From Candidatus Saliniplasma halalkaliphilum (GTDB taxonomy: Archaea; Thermoplasmatota; Thermoplasmata; Halarchaeoplasmatales; Halarchaeoplasmataceae): a DNA stretch of 14,418 nt. Of this stretch, positions 5,076 to 11,420 are shown one piece after another. How positions within the stretch are numbered: position 1 is the first letter of the stretch; every line of letters begins with the position of its first letter. The notes under the pieces were generated by a model. That model worked only from the letters and a program-made list of their open reading frames with translations. It was not told the DNA's origin and did no database searches. The translations under genes were made by a program, and so were the position numbers. The DNA is taken from positions 1 through 14,418 of the forward strand of contig JAFDTG010000033.1 in the NCBI GenBank assembly GCA_019594235.1. Reading direction: 5' to 3'.

Positions 5076-6152
5076 TCATTCTTCATCTTCAGTTTTTTTC
5101 TGTTTTTTAAAGTCTTTTTTCTTTTTGTATGCGTAATACGTTAGTGGATGTTTCATCCATTCTGCTCCACATAGATTATCAGGTTCAAAACAGATACCGT
5201 TGGTTCTCATAGTACTGCAGCTAGGCATAGTATATTCAGTACCGGATATCTCACCGGTTATATGCTCGATCTGGTACAAAGCTAGGTCTTCTCGGAAATC
5301 AGGAGATTCGCTGAAAAGTGAAAGTATTTCATCGACTGACAGACCGATGTTGTGAAGGAAAGAGGTCATGGCGAACCTAGCTTCATGTGATAGATTGACC
5401 CCCTCTTTCTGTAATCCCAACATCTTTTTGATACAGGGTGGGAATTTTTCAGAATCTACTTCTCCGAACTCAACTTCTCCGTAATCTTTCCTTTTTTCCT
5501 GTAAGAATTTTTCGATATCTTTGATCTGAGATGAGAATATATCCAGCAGTTCGTCATTAACCGGCCTTGGAAGTTCTTTTACGATCCTCTGGAAAAGGCT
5601 TTCCTTGAGAAGACGTCTGTATTTATCGATATCGAGATAGATATACCCATGTCTAAGATCCTGATTAGTAAGTTTCCACTGTGTTGATTTTAGGTGTTCA
5701 GTATTCTCCAGATAATCTATAAAATAAACCTTGATCTGGTCATTTTCAGCAGTACCTTCAATACCTAATTCTTCTCCGATATTCATAGTGTTTTCTAATG
5801 GTTCTTCACTTAATATCTTTAAAAATTTTTCAGACTCGCCCAGTGCATAACGATTGGTCAAATAGTTATCGTCGACACAAGAAACTAAGATCCTAGCTAT
5901 CGGGTACGAAAAAAGTTCCATCTCCATATCGAGATCATCGCTCATAGGTACTTCGTTTATCTCACCATGTTCGATGGCCTGCATAACTCGCTCTTTACCC
6001 CGGATCCGGACCATATCCCAGACTCTGTCCTCGACGAGTTCTTTTAACCCTGGGCCTTGATGTTTGATGTATCTCTTAGAATCCTCAAGGAAGGGGTACC
6101 TAGCCATCATCTCCAGGGACCAATCGTAGGTTATCTCGGGGTCATTTTCCAT
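5076..6152 (-). CDS. priL: DNA primase large subunit
   Basis: A 358-residue PriL/Pri2, the iron-sulfur partner of the catalytic subunit PriS in the archaeo-eukaryotic primase that makes replication primers. The N-terminal helical half begins LEMMARYPFLEDSKRYI, the usual opening of archaeal PriL. The C-terminal domain carries the four cluster cysteines: C240 (FPPC), C312 (PSC), C321 (GIC) and C328 (NLC), with LSHEARFAMTSFLHNIGLS between the first two, as expected for the 4Fe-4S fold. The length is normal for archaea. The tail is very Lys-rich (KKKKDFKKQKKTEDEE). PriS is not adjacent. The gene is divergent from rimI across a 56-bp spacer and abuts the convergent phosphatidyltransferase gene. 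Confidence 0.94.
   Translation of the reverse strand: MENDPEITYDWSLEMMARYPFLEDSKRYIKHQGPGLKELVEDRVWDMVRIRGKERVMQAIEHGEINEVPMSDDLDMEMELFSYPIARILVSCVDDNYLTNRYALGESEKFLKILSEEPLENTMNIGEELGIEGTAENDQIKVYFIDYLENTEHLKSTQWKLTNQDLRHGYIYLDIDKYRRLLKESLFQRIVKELPRPVNDELLDIFSSQIKDIEKFLQEKRKDYGEVEFGEVDSEKFPPCIKKMLGLQKEGVNLSHEARFAMTSFLHNIGLSVDEILSLFSESPDFREDLALYQIEHITGEISGTEYTMPSCSTMRTNGICFEPDNLCGAEWMKHPLTYYAYKKKKDFKKQKKTEDEE
5090..5137 (+). terminator. Antisense T-tracts in priL tail, possible terminator for the phosphatidyltransferase gene
   Basis: Plus-strand runs of 7, 6, 6 and 5 Ts follow the phosphatidyltransferase stop within 60 nt. They arise because priL ends in Lys-rich codons on the other strand. 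Archaeal terminators are poly-U, so these are the natural termination region for the plus-strand transcript. Confidence 0.5.
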
Positions 6153-6176
6153 ATATTTTAGATAAAAGACTCAAAA

Positions 6177-6187
6177 CATACTTAATG
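6177..6187. promoter_or_regulatory. Shared box A between priL and rimI
   Basis: CATACTTAATG (minus strand CATTAAGTATG) is centred about 30 nt from the priL ATG and 27 nt from the rimI GTG. The 56-bp spacer has no clearly better element for either gene, so one site may serve both directions with leaderless transcripts. Confidence 0.4.
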
Positions 6188-6208
6188 CTTTTTGACATAT
6201 AGAGGTCT

Positions 6209-6631
6209 GTGTTTACGATAAGAAAGTGTAAGAAAAAAGACATCTCATCGGTTATCAAGATCGAGAATCAAAGTTTTGAAAATCCGTACCGTGAAAATAT
6301 ATTTTATCACTTTTTAAATAGTGACAAATTTTTGGTTGCAGAGGTCGAGGGAAAAGTTGTTGGCTACATCATATGTGATATCAGAGGTGACGAAGGATTG
6401 ATCATTTCTATCGCAGTTTTACGTAATTATCGTCGAAGGGGAATAGGTAAAGCTTTGATGGAAAAGTCCATAGAACTGTTAGAAACCGACGTGGTGATGC
6501 TTACACTGAGAGAACATAATCGGGCTGCATTAAGGTTTTACAGTAAATTGGGTTTCAAAATCAAAGGTATGTTAAAAGAATACTATGAAAACGATGACGA
6601 TGCAATCGTCATGAAAAAGAGAATCAATTAA
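6209..6631 (+). CDS. rimI: GNAT N-acetyltransferase, RimI-like
   Basis: A 140-residue GNAT protein. The acetyl-CoA-binding motif A is RRRGIGKALMEKSIELL (about residues 75-91). Downstream, LREHNRAALRFYSKLGFKIK is the typical RimI/Ard1 C-terminal signature, with Asn and Tyr near the acetyl-transfer site. In archaea this group acetylates protein N-termini (NatA-like) rather than only ribosomal protein bS18. GTG at 6209 was chosen because the product begins directly with the first strand (FTIRKCKKKDI) and lies 27 nt from a box A-like site. The gene is divergent from priL and convergent with threonine synthase, with an 8-bp gap between stops. Substrate specificity is inferred from the family. Confidence 0.87.
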   Translation: MFTIRKCKKKDISSVIKIENQSFENPYRENIFYHFLNSDKFLVAEVEGKVVGYIICDIRGDEGLIISIAVLRNYRRRGIGKALMEKSIELLETDVVMLTLREHNRAALRFYSKLGFKIKGMLKEYYENDDDAIVMKKRIN

Positions 6632-6639
6632 AGTTCAAC

Positions 6640-7794
6640 TTAAATCGTTTCTAATTCATCTATATTTAAATCAGTGATCTGTGATCCTTTAAACTCTCCA
6701 CTCCTAACTTTGAGACCTGAACCTGTAATGATGCTTACCACTTTCTCTCCTTCTTCGATTCTTTCATTATCCTTCAACTTTTTAGCTGCTGCTATCCCTA
6801 CACAACCCGCTGGTTGGGCAAATATGCCTTCAGAAGCTAGTTCTTTTTGTGAACTTATGATCTCTCCGTCACAGACTGAGACACAATTTCCATCAAGTTG
6901 TTTTAATTTTCTTAAGACCTCGTTCCCGCTGGGCGGGTATGGATTCGCTATGGCTTTGGCGAAAGTGTTCTTCTCTTTTACGTGAGATATTTCATCTCTC
7001 TCTTCCTTGTAAGCATAGTAGATCGGTGAACAGCCTTCACCTTGGACCGCTGTGAACTCTGGAAGTCGTTGAATTATCCCACTCTTTTTCAACTCCATAA
7101 AACTTTTCACGATCCCTCTGAACAATCCACCCGAACTCGTGGGTATCAATATATGATCGGGGACCATCTCTTCAGCAATTTCGAACCCTATGGTTTTGTA
7201 GCCTTCCACCCTATAAGGATCATCGGAGTTGATGAAATAGACCTCTTTACTTTTACCCACCTCTAAACTTCTAAAATATAGATCACCATAATCGCCATCG
7301 ACTCGATATATCTTTGGACCGTAAACTCCGATCTGAGAAAGTTTGACTTTATCGATATCTTTTGATACCATTATGTGTGTATCTAGATCGAATCTAGCCC
7401 CGTAGGCAGCAACACTTACCGCCATGTTCCCTGTTGAAACTGTGCCTATCTTTGAGAAATCATTTTTGGCAGCTTGTTGAACTCCCAGGAAGGTCCCTCT
7501 GTCTTTGAAACTCCAAGTGGGATTGGTCGTTTCATTCTTTGCAAAAAGCTCGATACCCAATTCAGAGGAAAGTTTGTTCAAACTAGTTAAAGAGGTATCA
7601 CCTTCACCTAGGGAGTAAGATTCGGATATGTCAAACCCGTAAAATTCCCTGTACCGGTTCCATACAGATCCTGGTTTACGAACTTCACCCTTCTGGTATT
7701 CGAACTCAATCGGTTCACCGCACTGGCATCGCTGTTCCATATCTGTTTCAGATTTACTTTTCGAACATTTTGTACATCTCAGCAAAGCTTTCAC
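6640..7794 (-). CDS. thrC: Threonine synthase
   Basis: A 384-residue PLP enzyme converting O-phosphohomoserine to threonine. An N-terminal zinc-ribbon-like element has C7, C10, C23 and C25 (CTKC...CQC), common in archaeal ThrC. The PLP lysine is K97 in NPTWSFKDRGT. STGNMAVSVAAYGAR and PTSSGGLFRGI match the phosphate-binding and substrate loops, and the C-terminal TGSGLK is the conserved family ending. The length is normal for the short archaeal class. The start codon is GTG at 7794, with a box A 27 nt upstream. The gene lies downstream of the heliorhodopsin gene on the same strand with a 46-bp gap. Cysteate synthase and other fold-type II relatives are possible but less likely, as no paralogous context is seen. 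Confidence 0.92.
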   Translation of the reverse strand: MKALLRCTKCSKSKSETDMEQRCQCGEPIEFEYQKGEVRKPGSVWNRYREFYGFDISESYSLGEGDTSLTSLNKLSSELGIELFAKNETTNPTWSFKDRGTFLGVQQAAKNDFSKIGTVSTGNMAVSVAAYGARFDLDTHIMVSKDIDKVKLSQIGVYGPKIYRVDGDYGDLYFRSLEVGKSKEVYFINSDDPYRVEGYKTIGFEIAEEMVPDHILIPTSSGGLFRGIVKSFMELKKSGIIQRLPEFTAVQGEGCSPIYYAYKEERDEISHVKEKNTFAKAIANPYPPSGNEVLRKLKQLDGNCVSVCDGEIISSQKELASEGIFAQPAGCVGIAAAKKLKDNERIEEGEKVVSIITGSGLKVRSGEFKGSQITDLNIDELETI

Positions 7795-7815
7795 TAAGTA
7801 TGGTGATACATTACT

Positions 7816-7826
7816 GTCTTAAATCA
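7816..7826 (-). promoter_or_regulatory. Box A promoter of thrC
   Basis: The minus strand reads TGATTTAAGAC centred 27 nt before the GTG start, in the gap after the heliorhodopsin stop. It implies thrC can be transcribed without heliorhodopsin. Confidence 0.5.
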
Positions 7827-7840
7827 GTTTTCTTGTTGAA

Positions 7841-8602
7841 CTACCCTGCTAACGTTCCTGCGAAAACCTGCCATGCTAGAGCTGACTTTGCTACTAAACT
7901 CAGTATGATGTACATCCGTTCTCCATATAGGTAATCGCTCCAGGGACCTACCTTCTTGTACTGCAAAAGCTGATTCAGCGCGAAGATGTTGAAGAATATC
8001 GCAATGGAAACAAATATCCAAATAACGAAACTCGGTACTGGTTCAGGTGACTCAGACACGGCGGTCAATAAACGTATAGCGATAGCTAACCAAGGAGCTA
8101 TACCAGCTATACATCCAAAGATGAAAGGTGTCCAGACCACTTTTTCCGTTTTTTGATTGTACGATTCCATCAGCCACCCGAATAAGATCATGGAAGCGTT
8201 AACGATGAATATCACTGCTATGAATTCTATGTCTGTTATTCCTACGAGCATTGCAATCAAAACTATCATCAGTGAACTACTGAACGAGTACTCTATCCAT
8301 CTCGCTTTATTGATATGATTTTTCAGATTTCTTTTATACCAATCGAAGCCGATAGTAGATACTACAAAATGGGCGATCGCCGACATGAATAGGAAAGCAG
8401 CTACCGCAGGTCCGAGTTGTAGGTCAAAAAGAGTACTAGTTACCATCCTATCTGTTCCCGGAGGTCCGGCCATATATGTTCTAGTTATCGAAATCGCAAA
8501 ATCAGTGCTTAAGTATAACATCAGAGCGCCCTGTATAAAGTGTAACACGGCCATAAACCCATTGAACTTTCTTAACTTTTCGAATTTATCATCTTCGGTC
8601 AT
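7841..8602 (-). CDS. Heliorhodopsin
   Basis: A 253-residue, seven-helix retinal protein of the heliorhodopsin family, whose N-terminus faces the cytoplasm (inverted relative to type-1 rhodopsins). Helices lie at about 12-33, 62-86, 100-121, 124-144, 156-181, 190-213 and 227-250, with the long A-B loop (34-61) typical of the family. Family signatures are clear: RWIEYSFSSSLMIVLIA in helix C, with E104 as the expected Schiff-base counterion, and YIILSLVAKSALAWQVFAGT in helix G, with K239 as the retinal lysine and S235 one turn before it. H21 and H78 match the conserved buried histidines. Heliorhodopsins show slow photocycles and no established ion pumping; sensory or enzyme-regulatory roles are proposed. 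Neighbours are thrC and a divergent deacylase; no retinal-synthesis gene is in the window. Start ATG 8602 has both a GAGGG sequence and a box A nearby. Confidence 0.96.
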   Translation of the reverse strand: MTEDDKFEKLRKFNGFMAVLHFIQGALMLYLSTDFAISITRTYMAGPPGTDRMVTSTLFDLQLGPAVAAFLFMSAIAHFVVSTIGFDWYKRNLKNHINKARWIEYSFSSSLMIVLIAMLVGITDIEFIAVIFIVNASMILFGWLMESYNQKTEKVVWTPFIFGCIAGIAPWLAIAIRLLTAVSESPEPVPSFVIWIFVSIAIFFNIFALNQLLQYKKVGPWSDYLYGERMYIILSLVAKSALAWQVFAGTLAG

Positions 8603-8623
8603 GATATACCCTCACACAAATAG

Positions 8624-8635
8624 AATAATTAATAT
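8624..8635 (-). promoter_or_regulatory. Box A-like promoter of heliorhodopsin
   Basis: The minus strand reads ATATTAATTATT centred about 27 nt before the heliorhodopsin ATG. A second AT-rich TATA-like stretch (AAATATATATC) lies about 10 nt further out and would give a short leader that includes GAGGG as a weak ribosome site. Confidence 0.45.
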
Positions 8636-8701
8636 GATATATATTTTTTTTAAATTTTTCGTAATAAATCTTTGTCAAAATCTAATATACCTTTGGATAA
8701 T

Positions 8702-8711
8702 CGTAAAATAG
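8702..8711 (+). promoter_or_regulatory. Possible box A of the AstE-like gene
   Basis: CGTAAAATAG is centred about 27 nt before the ATG at 8734. It is a moderate match, supported mainly by spacing. Confidence 0.35.
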
Positions 8712-8715
8712 AACG

Positions 8716-8733
8716 GATCAATATTAATTGATC
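8716..8733. promoter_or_regulatory. Perfect inverted repeat GATCAAT-atta-ATTGATC abutting a start codon
   Basis: This 7+4+7 inverted repeat ends exactly at the ATG of the AstE-like gene (8734). If the transcript is leaderless, the repeat occupies the space between box A and the transcription start, an ideal repressor site. It lies 115 bp from the divergent heliorhodopsin start. Confidence 0.5.
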
Positions 8734-9507
8734 ATGAAAAACATACTCATAACAGCCGGGGTTCACGGGAACGAGATCGGCTCTATATTCGTAGCTAGGG
8801 AGATCAAAGGTTGGCTTGAAGGGAGAGGAATTGAACAAGTAGGAGTGATTCCAGATGTAAATATAGAAGCCATCGAGGCACGTCAGCGAGAGAATCCAGT
8901 GGACGGTAAGGATTTGAACAGAATTTTTCCCGGAGATAAAGATGGTACACGTTCCGAAGTTATCGCCCATGATATTTTTCAAAAAGCAAAATTTTACGAT
9001 GCCGTTATAGACCTCCACACCTACGGAGATGAGAGCAAATGTATCCCGTACATGTTGACAAAACTGGAATACGACTTCAATGAAGAACTTTGTAAAAAAT
9101 TCAGTCTAAGGTATGCTGTCCAAAGTTTAGGTGCCGAAGGACAATTGTTCATAGAACTGTCAAAGATACGTACTCCATCCATGATAATCGAAGCAGGTGG
9201 CGCTAACTGGTTGAGAAATGAAATAGAAGTAGTGAAATCGGCTTTGAAACGCTTTATCGATGGGGAAGAAACCGGAAAAGAAGTTCAATTTATCAGGGAG
9301 TACGATCGCTTCAATCCCGACGGTCAGGGCGTATTCGAACCTGATGTTGAACTTGAAGATATAATCAAAGAAGGTGATATCGTTGGATATCTAGATTCGG
9401 AACCTATGAAATCACCATGGGATGGGATCGTCTTAGGTTATAAAACAGGTGGGGAATACGATCCCGAAGAGATGAGTTTAGTAACGGTCGGATTCGGAGA
9501 CTTTTGA
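8734..9507 (+). CDS. Succinylglutamate desuccinylase/aspartoacylase-family zinc deacylase
   Basis: A 257-residue zinc hydrolase of the M14-like AstE/AspA family, cytoplasmic (no signal peptide). Zinc ligands are H11 and E14 in GVHGNEIGS, and the His of VIDLHTYGD. The family signature GKDLNRIFPG supplies the substrate-binding Arg and Asn, and MIIEAGGANW contains the probable general-base Glu region. The C-terminal half (after about residue 195; SPWDGIVLGYKTGGEYD) is the beta-rich, lipoyl-like domain usual in these proteins. Members remove acyl groups from amino acids or related amides; the substrate here is not deducible, and no arginine succinyltransferase pathway genes are nearby. ATG 8734 is preferred over an upstream in-frame TTG (8728), which would fall inside a palindrome. 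Confidence 0.88.
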   Translation: MKNILITAGVHGNEIGSIFVAREIKGWLEGRGIEQVGVIPDVNIEAIEARQRENPVDGKDLNRIFPGDKDGTRSEVIAHDIFQKAKFYDAVIDLHTYGDESKCIPYMLTKLEYDFNEELCKKFSLRYAVQSLGAEGQLFIELSKIRTPSMIIEAGGANWLRNEIEVVKSALKRFIDGEETGKEVQFIREYDRFNPDGQGVFEPDVELEDIIKEGDIVGYLDSEPMKSPWDGIVLGYKTGGEYDPEEMSLVTVGFGDF

Positions 9508-9750
9508 TCAAGAGTTTTCAGCTTTATTATAATAGAGAACAACAACAATAATTCCGCCTATCAAAAATATAGCACCGCAGAACCCGCCTGCTCTAGCTAT
9601 CAAATCTACGGTTGTAACCTGTTCTTGACCACCATCGATCCCTTGTTGTTCCTCCTCTTCGATATCAAGGGACATCAAAGCGAAAACTACTGAGATCGCT
9701 AAAGCTCCAAAAATAAGTAGGGCGATCCCAATCTTCACTTTTTCATTCAT
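9508..9750 (-). CDS. Small two-helix membrane protein, unknown function
   Basis: An 80-residue protein if started at ATG 9750 (MNEKVKIGIALLIF). A longer frame from 9789 adds 13 residues, but a box A-like element lies about 25 nt upstream of 9750 and the positively charged MNEKVK directly precedes the first membrane helix, so 9750 is preferred. Two hydrophobic segments (about residues 6-26 and 52-73) flank an acidic, Gln/Gly-rich loop (DIEEEEQQGIDGGQEQ). The positive-inside pattern suggests both ends are cytoplasmic with the acidic loop outside. No family is recognised. The stop abuts that of the deacylase gene (TGATCA), and the gene is divergent from the GalT-like gene. Confidence 0.7.
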   Translation of the reverse strand: MNEKVKIGIALLIFGALAISVVFALMSLDIEEEEQQGIDGGQEQVTTVDLIARAGGFCGAIFLIGGIIVVVLYYNKAENS

Positions 9751-9769
9751 CGATTTTACATCCGTTAAA

Positions 9770-9780
9770 GATATTAAACA
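9770..9780. promoter_or_regulatory. Shared box A between membrane protein and GalT-like gene
   Basis: GATATTAAACA (minus TGTTTAATATC) lies about 25 nt from the ATG at 9750 and about 29 nt from the ATG at 9804. The 53-bp spacer seems to use one AT element for two divergent leaderless genes. A second AT run (9781-9797) is too close to either start. Confidence 0.4.
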
Positions 9781-9803
9781 TTTATTCATCTTAAATAGGT
9801 AAC

Positions 9804-10793
9804 ATGATAGAATTCAAGAAAGAAGTCGAAACCAGCCAGTTCTACAATCCATCCGAAGATGAGTTTAAAGATACTTCCGTCGAGATCAGATACGATCCTT
9901 TGACAGGTAGAACTTCTAGAATACTTGAAAAACCTCTTCCCATGGAGAAAGGCGCAGATATGGATAAAATGGAGAAAGGTTTCTGTCCCTTCTGTCCAGA
10001 AAATATCGAGACTGTTGGGGCGAGAGATTGTAAGGTGTTGGAAGGTGAGATGATGAAAGAAGGAGAAGCATCGCTGTTATCCAACATCTCCCCGTATGCA
10101 GAGTATTCGTTGGTGATACCTTTAACCAAAACTCATTACCTAAGGTTGGACGAGTTCAAAAAAGAACATTTTCTGAACGCTTTTAAGCTTGTTCAAAGGT
10201 ACCTTAAAAAATTAACAGAGATCGAAAGTGACGTATTTCCAATTATAATCATGAACTACCTGAAACCCGCTGGTAGTACCGTAACTCATCCCCACATACA
10301 AGTCATGGTGACCGGGACACCTTTCGAGAACCAGGACCAGATCTTATCTTCTGAAGAAAGGTTCTATGACGAGAACGAAACATCGTACTGGAAGGAGTTA
10401 GTTAAGGAAGAAAAGAACGGAGAGAGGTTTATATCCGAATCCGATGGATTCACATGGAAGACTCCCTTTGCTCCTTTGGGCTTAGAACACGTTAGAGGAG
10501 TGTGTTTAGAAGACTTTACAGATTTAGAAAATGACTATTTAGAAGGGATGGCACAGGGTATCGTTAATGTTCTGAAGGGTTACTACGAAATGGGGAAGAA
10601 TTCATACAACATCTCCGTGCTCATGTCGCCACTAGGAGAAAATAGGAACAGAACCGTCGTAGATATAGTCGCTAGAAGTAATTTTGATAAGTACTATTGG
10701 TGTGACGTTTTCTCATTAGAAAAGCTCCTAGGTGAAAAATCTTCCAATAAGACTCCAGAAAACATAGCGGAATTTATGAGAGGTCACTTTTGA
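9804..10793 (+). CDS. galT: Galactose-1-phosphate uridylyltransferase family protein (HIT superfamily)
   Basis: A 329-residue, two-lobed HIT-fold nucleotidyltransferase. Zinc ligands fit GalT closely: C61 and C64 (FCPFCPEN), H111 (TKTHYL) and H162. The active site is THPHIQ, with H164 as the nucleophile that is transiently uridylylated and Q166 following. This matches the C-C-H-HPHxQ order and spacing of bacterial GalT. The second lobe includes FTWKTPFAPLGLEHVRGVCL and YNISVLMSP. The family exchanges UMP between UDP-glucose and a hexose-1-phosphate. No galactokinase or epimerase gene is nearby, so the actual sugar phosphate is uncertain, and an ADP/UDP-sugar phosphorylase-like role remains possible. 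The length is normal. Confidence 0.85.
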   Translation: MIEFKKEVETSQFYNPSEDEFKDTSVEIRYDPLTGRTSRILEKPLPMEKGADMDKMEKGFCPFCPENIETVGARDCKVLEGEMMKEGEASLLSNISPYAEYSLVIPLTKTHYLRLDEFKKEHFLNAFKLVQRYLKKLTEIESDVFPIIIMNYLKPAGSTVTHPHIQVMVTGTPFENQDQILSSEERFYDENETSYWKELVKEEKNGERFISESDGFTWKTPFAPLGLEHVRGVCLEDFTDLENDYLEGMAQGIVNVLKGYYEMGKNSYNISVLMSPLGENRNRTVVDIVARSNFDKYYWCDVFSLEKLLGEKSSNKTPENIAEFMRGHF

Positions 10794-10795
10794 TA

Positions 10796-11305
10796 TTAAC
10801 GGTACATAGGCTTTTCGTTCCTGAACTTTTTGAGTAATTTTTTTTTCAATTCTTTGTCAATCCTCTGGTACTTCGAATCTTCAGGATCGAAGGGATACCC
10901 TTTGTTTATAGGTCCCATCATAAGGGCACCCTCTTTATCTACAGATGATAATCGTGTAGGTTTTTCGTCCATCTTTTTCTTGATGACTTTTTGAGCCTTT
11001 TCTTTATCACCCTTACATTCTTCTAGGATGTGCATAAAGTTCTCCAATTCATCTCTGGTAAAATGTCGGTACCCAAAACTCGGAAGGTCCTTTTCGATCT
11101 TAACCCCGTCTATATCGATCTTCGTACCTTTGCCGATGGGATTCTGTGTGTATATTGAATCGATCTTAAGAAAGTATCCGGTATCTTCACGTATGATATA
11201 TATGTCATAGAACTCTCCAGACTTATCGGTCCAGAACTTCCATCCATTTGGATCTTCTTCATAATCTTCCAAGAAACTGTTCATCACTTTTTCCGCGTCC
11301 TGCAT
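10796..11305 (-). CDS. Conserved-looking hypothetical protein, 169 residues
   Basis: I do not recognise a family. The protein is soluble with no signal peptide or membrane helix. The N-terminal 75 residues look like alternating strands (GWKFWTDKSGEFYDIYIIRE, then GYFLKIDSIYTQNP). A helical region follows (ELENFMHILEECKGDKEKAQ), then a Gly/Pro-rich stretch (LMMGPINKGYPFDPED) and a strongly basic tail (KKKLLKKFRNEKPMYR). It is rich in Lys, Asp and Glu. The start is uncertain: ATG 11305 or ATG 11284 (MNSFLEDYEED), the latter about 27 nt from a CATAAATC element. Its stop lies 2 bp from the convergent GalT-like stop. Confidence 0.72.
   Translation of the reverse strand: MQDAEKVMNSFLEDYEEDPNGWKFWTDKSGEFYDIYIIREDTGYFLKIDSIYTQNPIGKGTKIDIDGVKIEKDLPSFGYRHFTRDELENFMHILEECKGDKEKAQKVIKKKMDEKPTRLSSVDKEGALMMGPINKGYPFDPEDSKYQRIDKELKKKLLKKFRNEKPMYR
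10827..10854 (+). terminator. Antisense T-run in a Lys-rich tail, possible terminator for the GalT-like gene
   Basis: Within 60 nt after the GalT-like stop the plus strand has CTTTTTG and a run of 9 Ts (about 10838-10846). Both are complements of Lys codons in the tail of the convergent 169-residue gene. Confidence 0.5.
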
Positions 11306-11420
11306 GATTTATGCCACACGAATTGATTAATCACCATTGGATTTATATTTTTTTGAATTTGTATGACTTTAGTAAACACATTTAATTAATACTTTTAAAT
11401 TGTAATATCAAGGTGATCTA
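11306..11420. other. AT-rich divergent spacer
   Basis: This 115-bp spacer separates the 169-residue gene from the oxidoreductase operon. It holds a box A-like ACTTTTAAAT (11391-11400), 25-30 nt before the small protein's ATG, an AATTAAT element slightly upstream, and AGGTGAT (11411-11417) just before the ATG. The downstream operon may thus be read from a short leader with a Shine-Dalgarno site, or leaderless. Confidence 0.45.

Noticed and set aside
7824..8021. 65-residue minus-strand frame overlapping the end of heliorhodopsin
   Set aside because: Out of frame with helix G of heliorhodopsin; composition looks random.
7841..8602. Type-1 proton-pumping rhodopsin
   Set aside because: No pump-type helix C acid motif (D..T...D/E) is seen; the RWIEYSxSSS and AKSALAWQVF signatures and the N-terminal topology are those of heliorhodopsin.
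8650..9018. 122-residue minus-strand open frame over the start of the deacylase gene
   Set aside because: Antisense to clear AstE motifs (GVHGNE, GKDLNRIFPG) and over its promoter; no family signal of its own.
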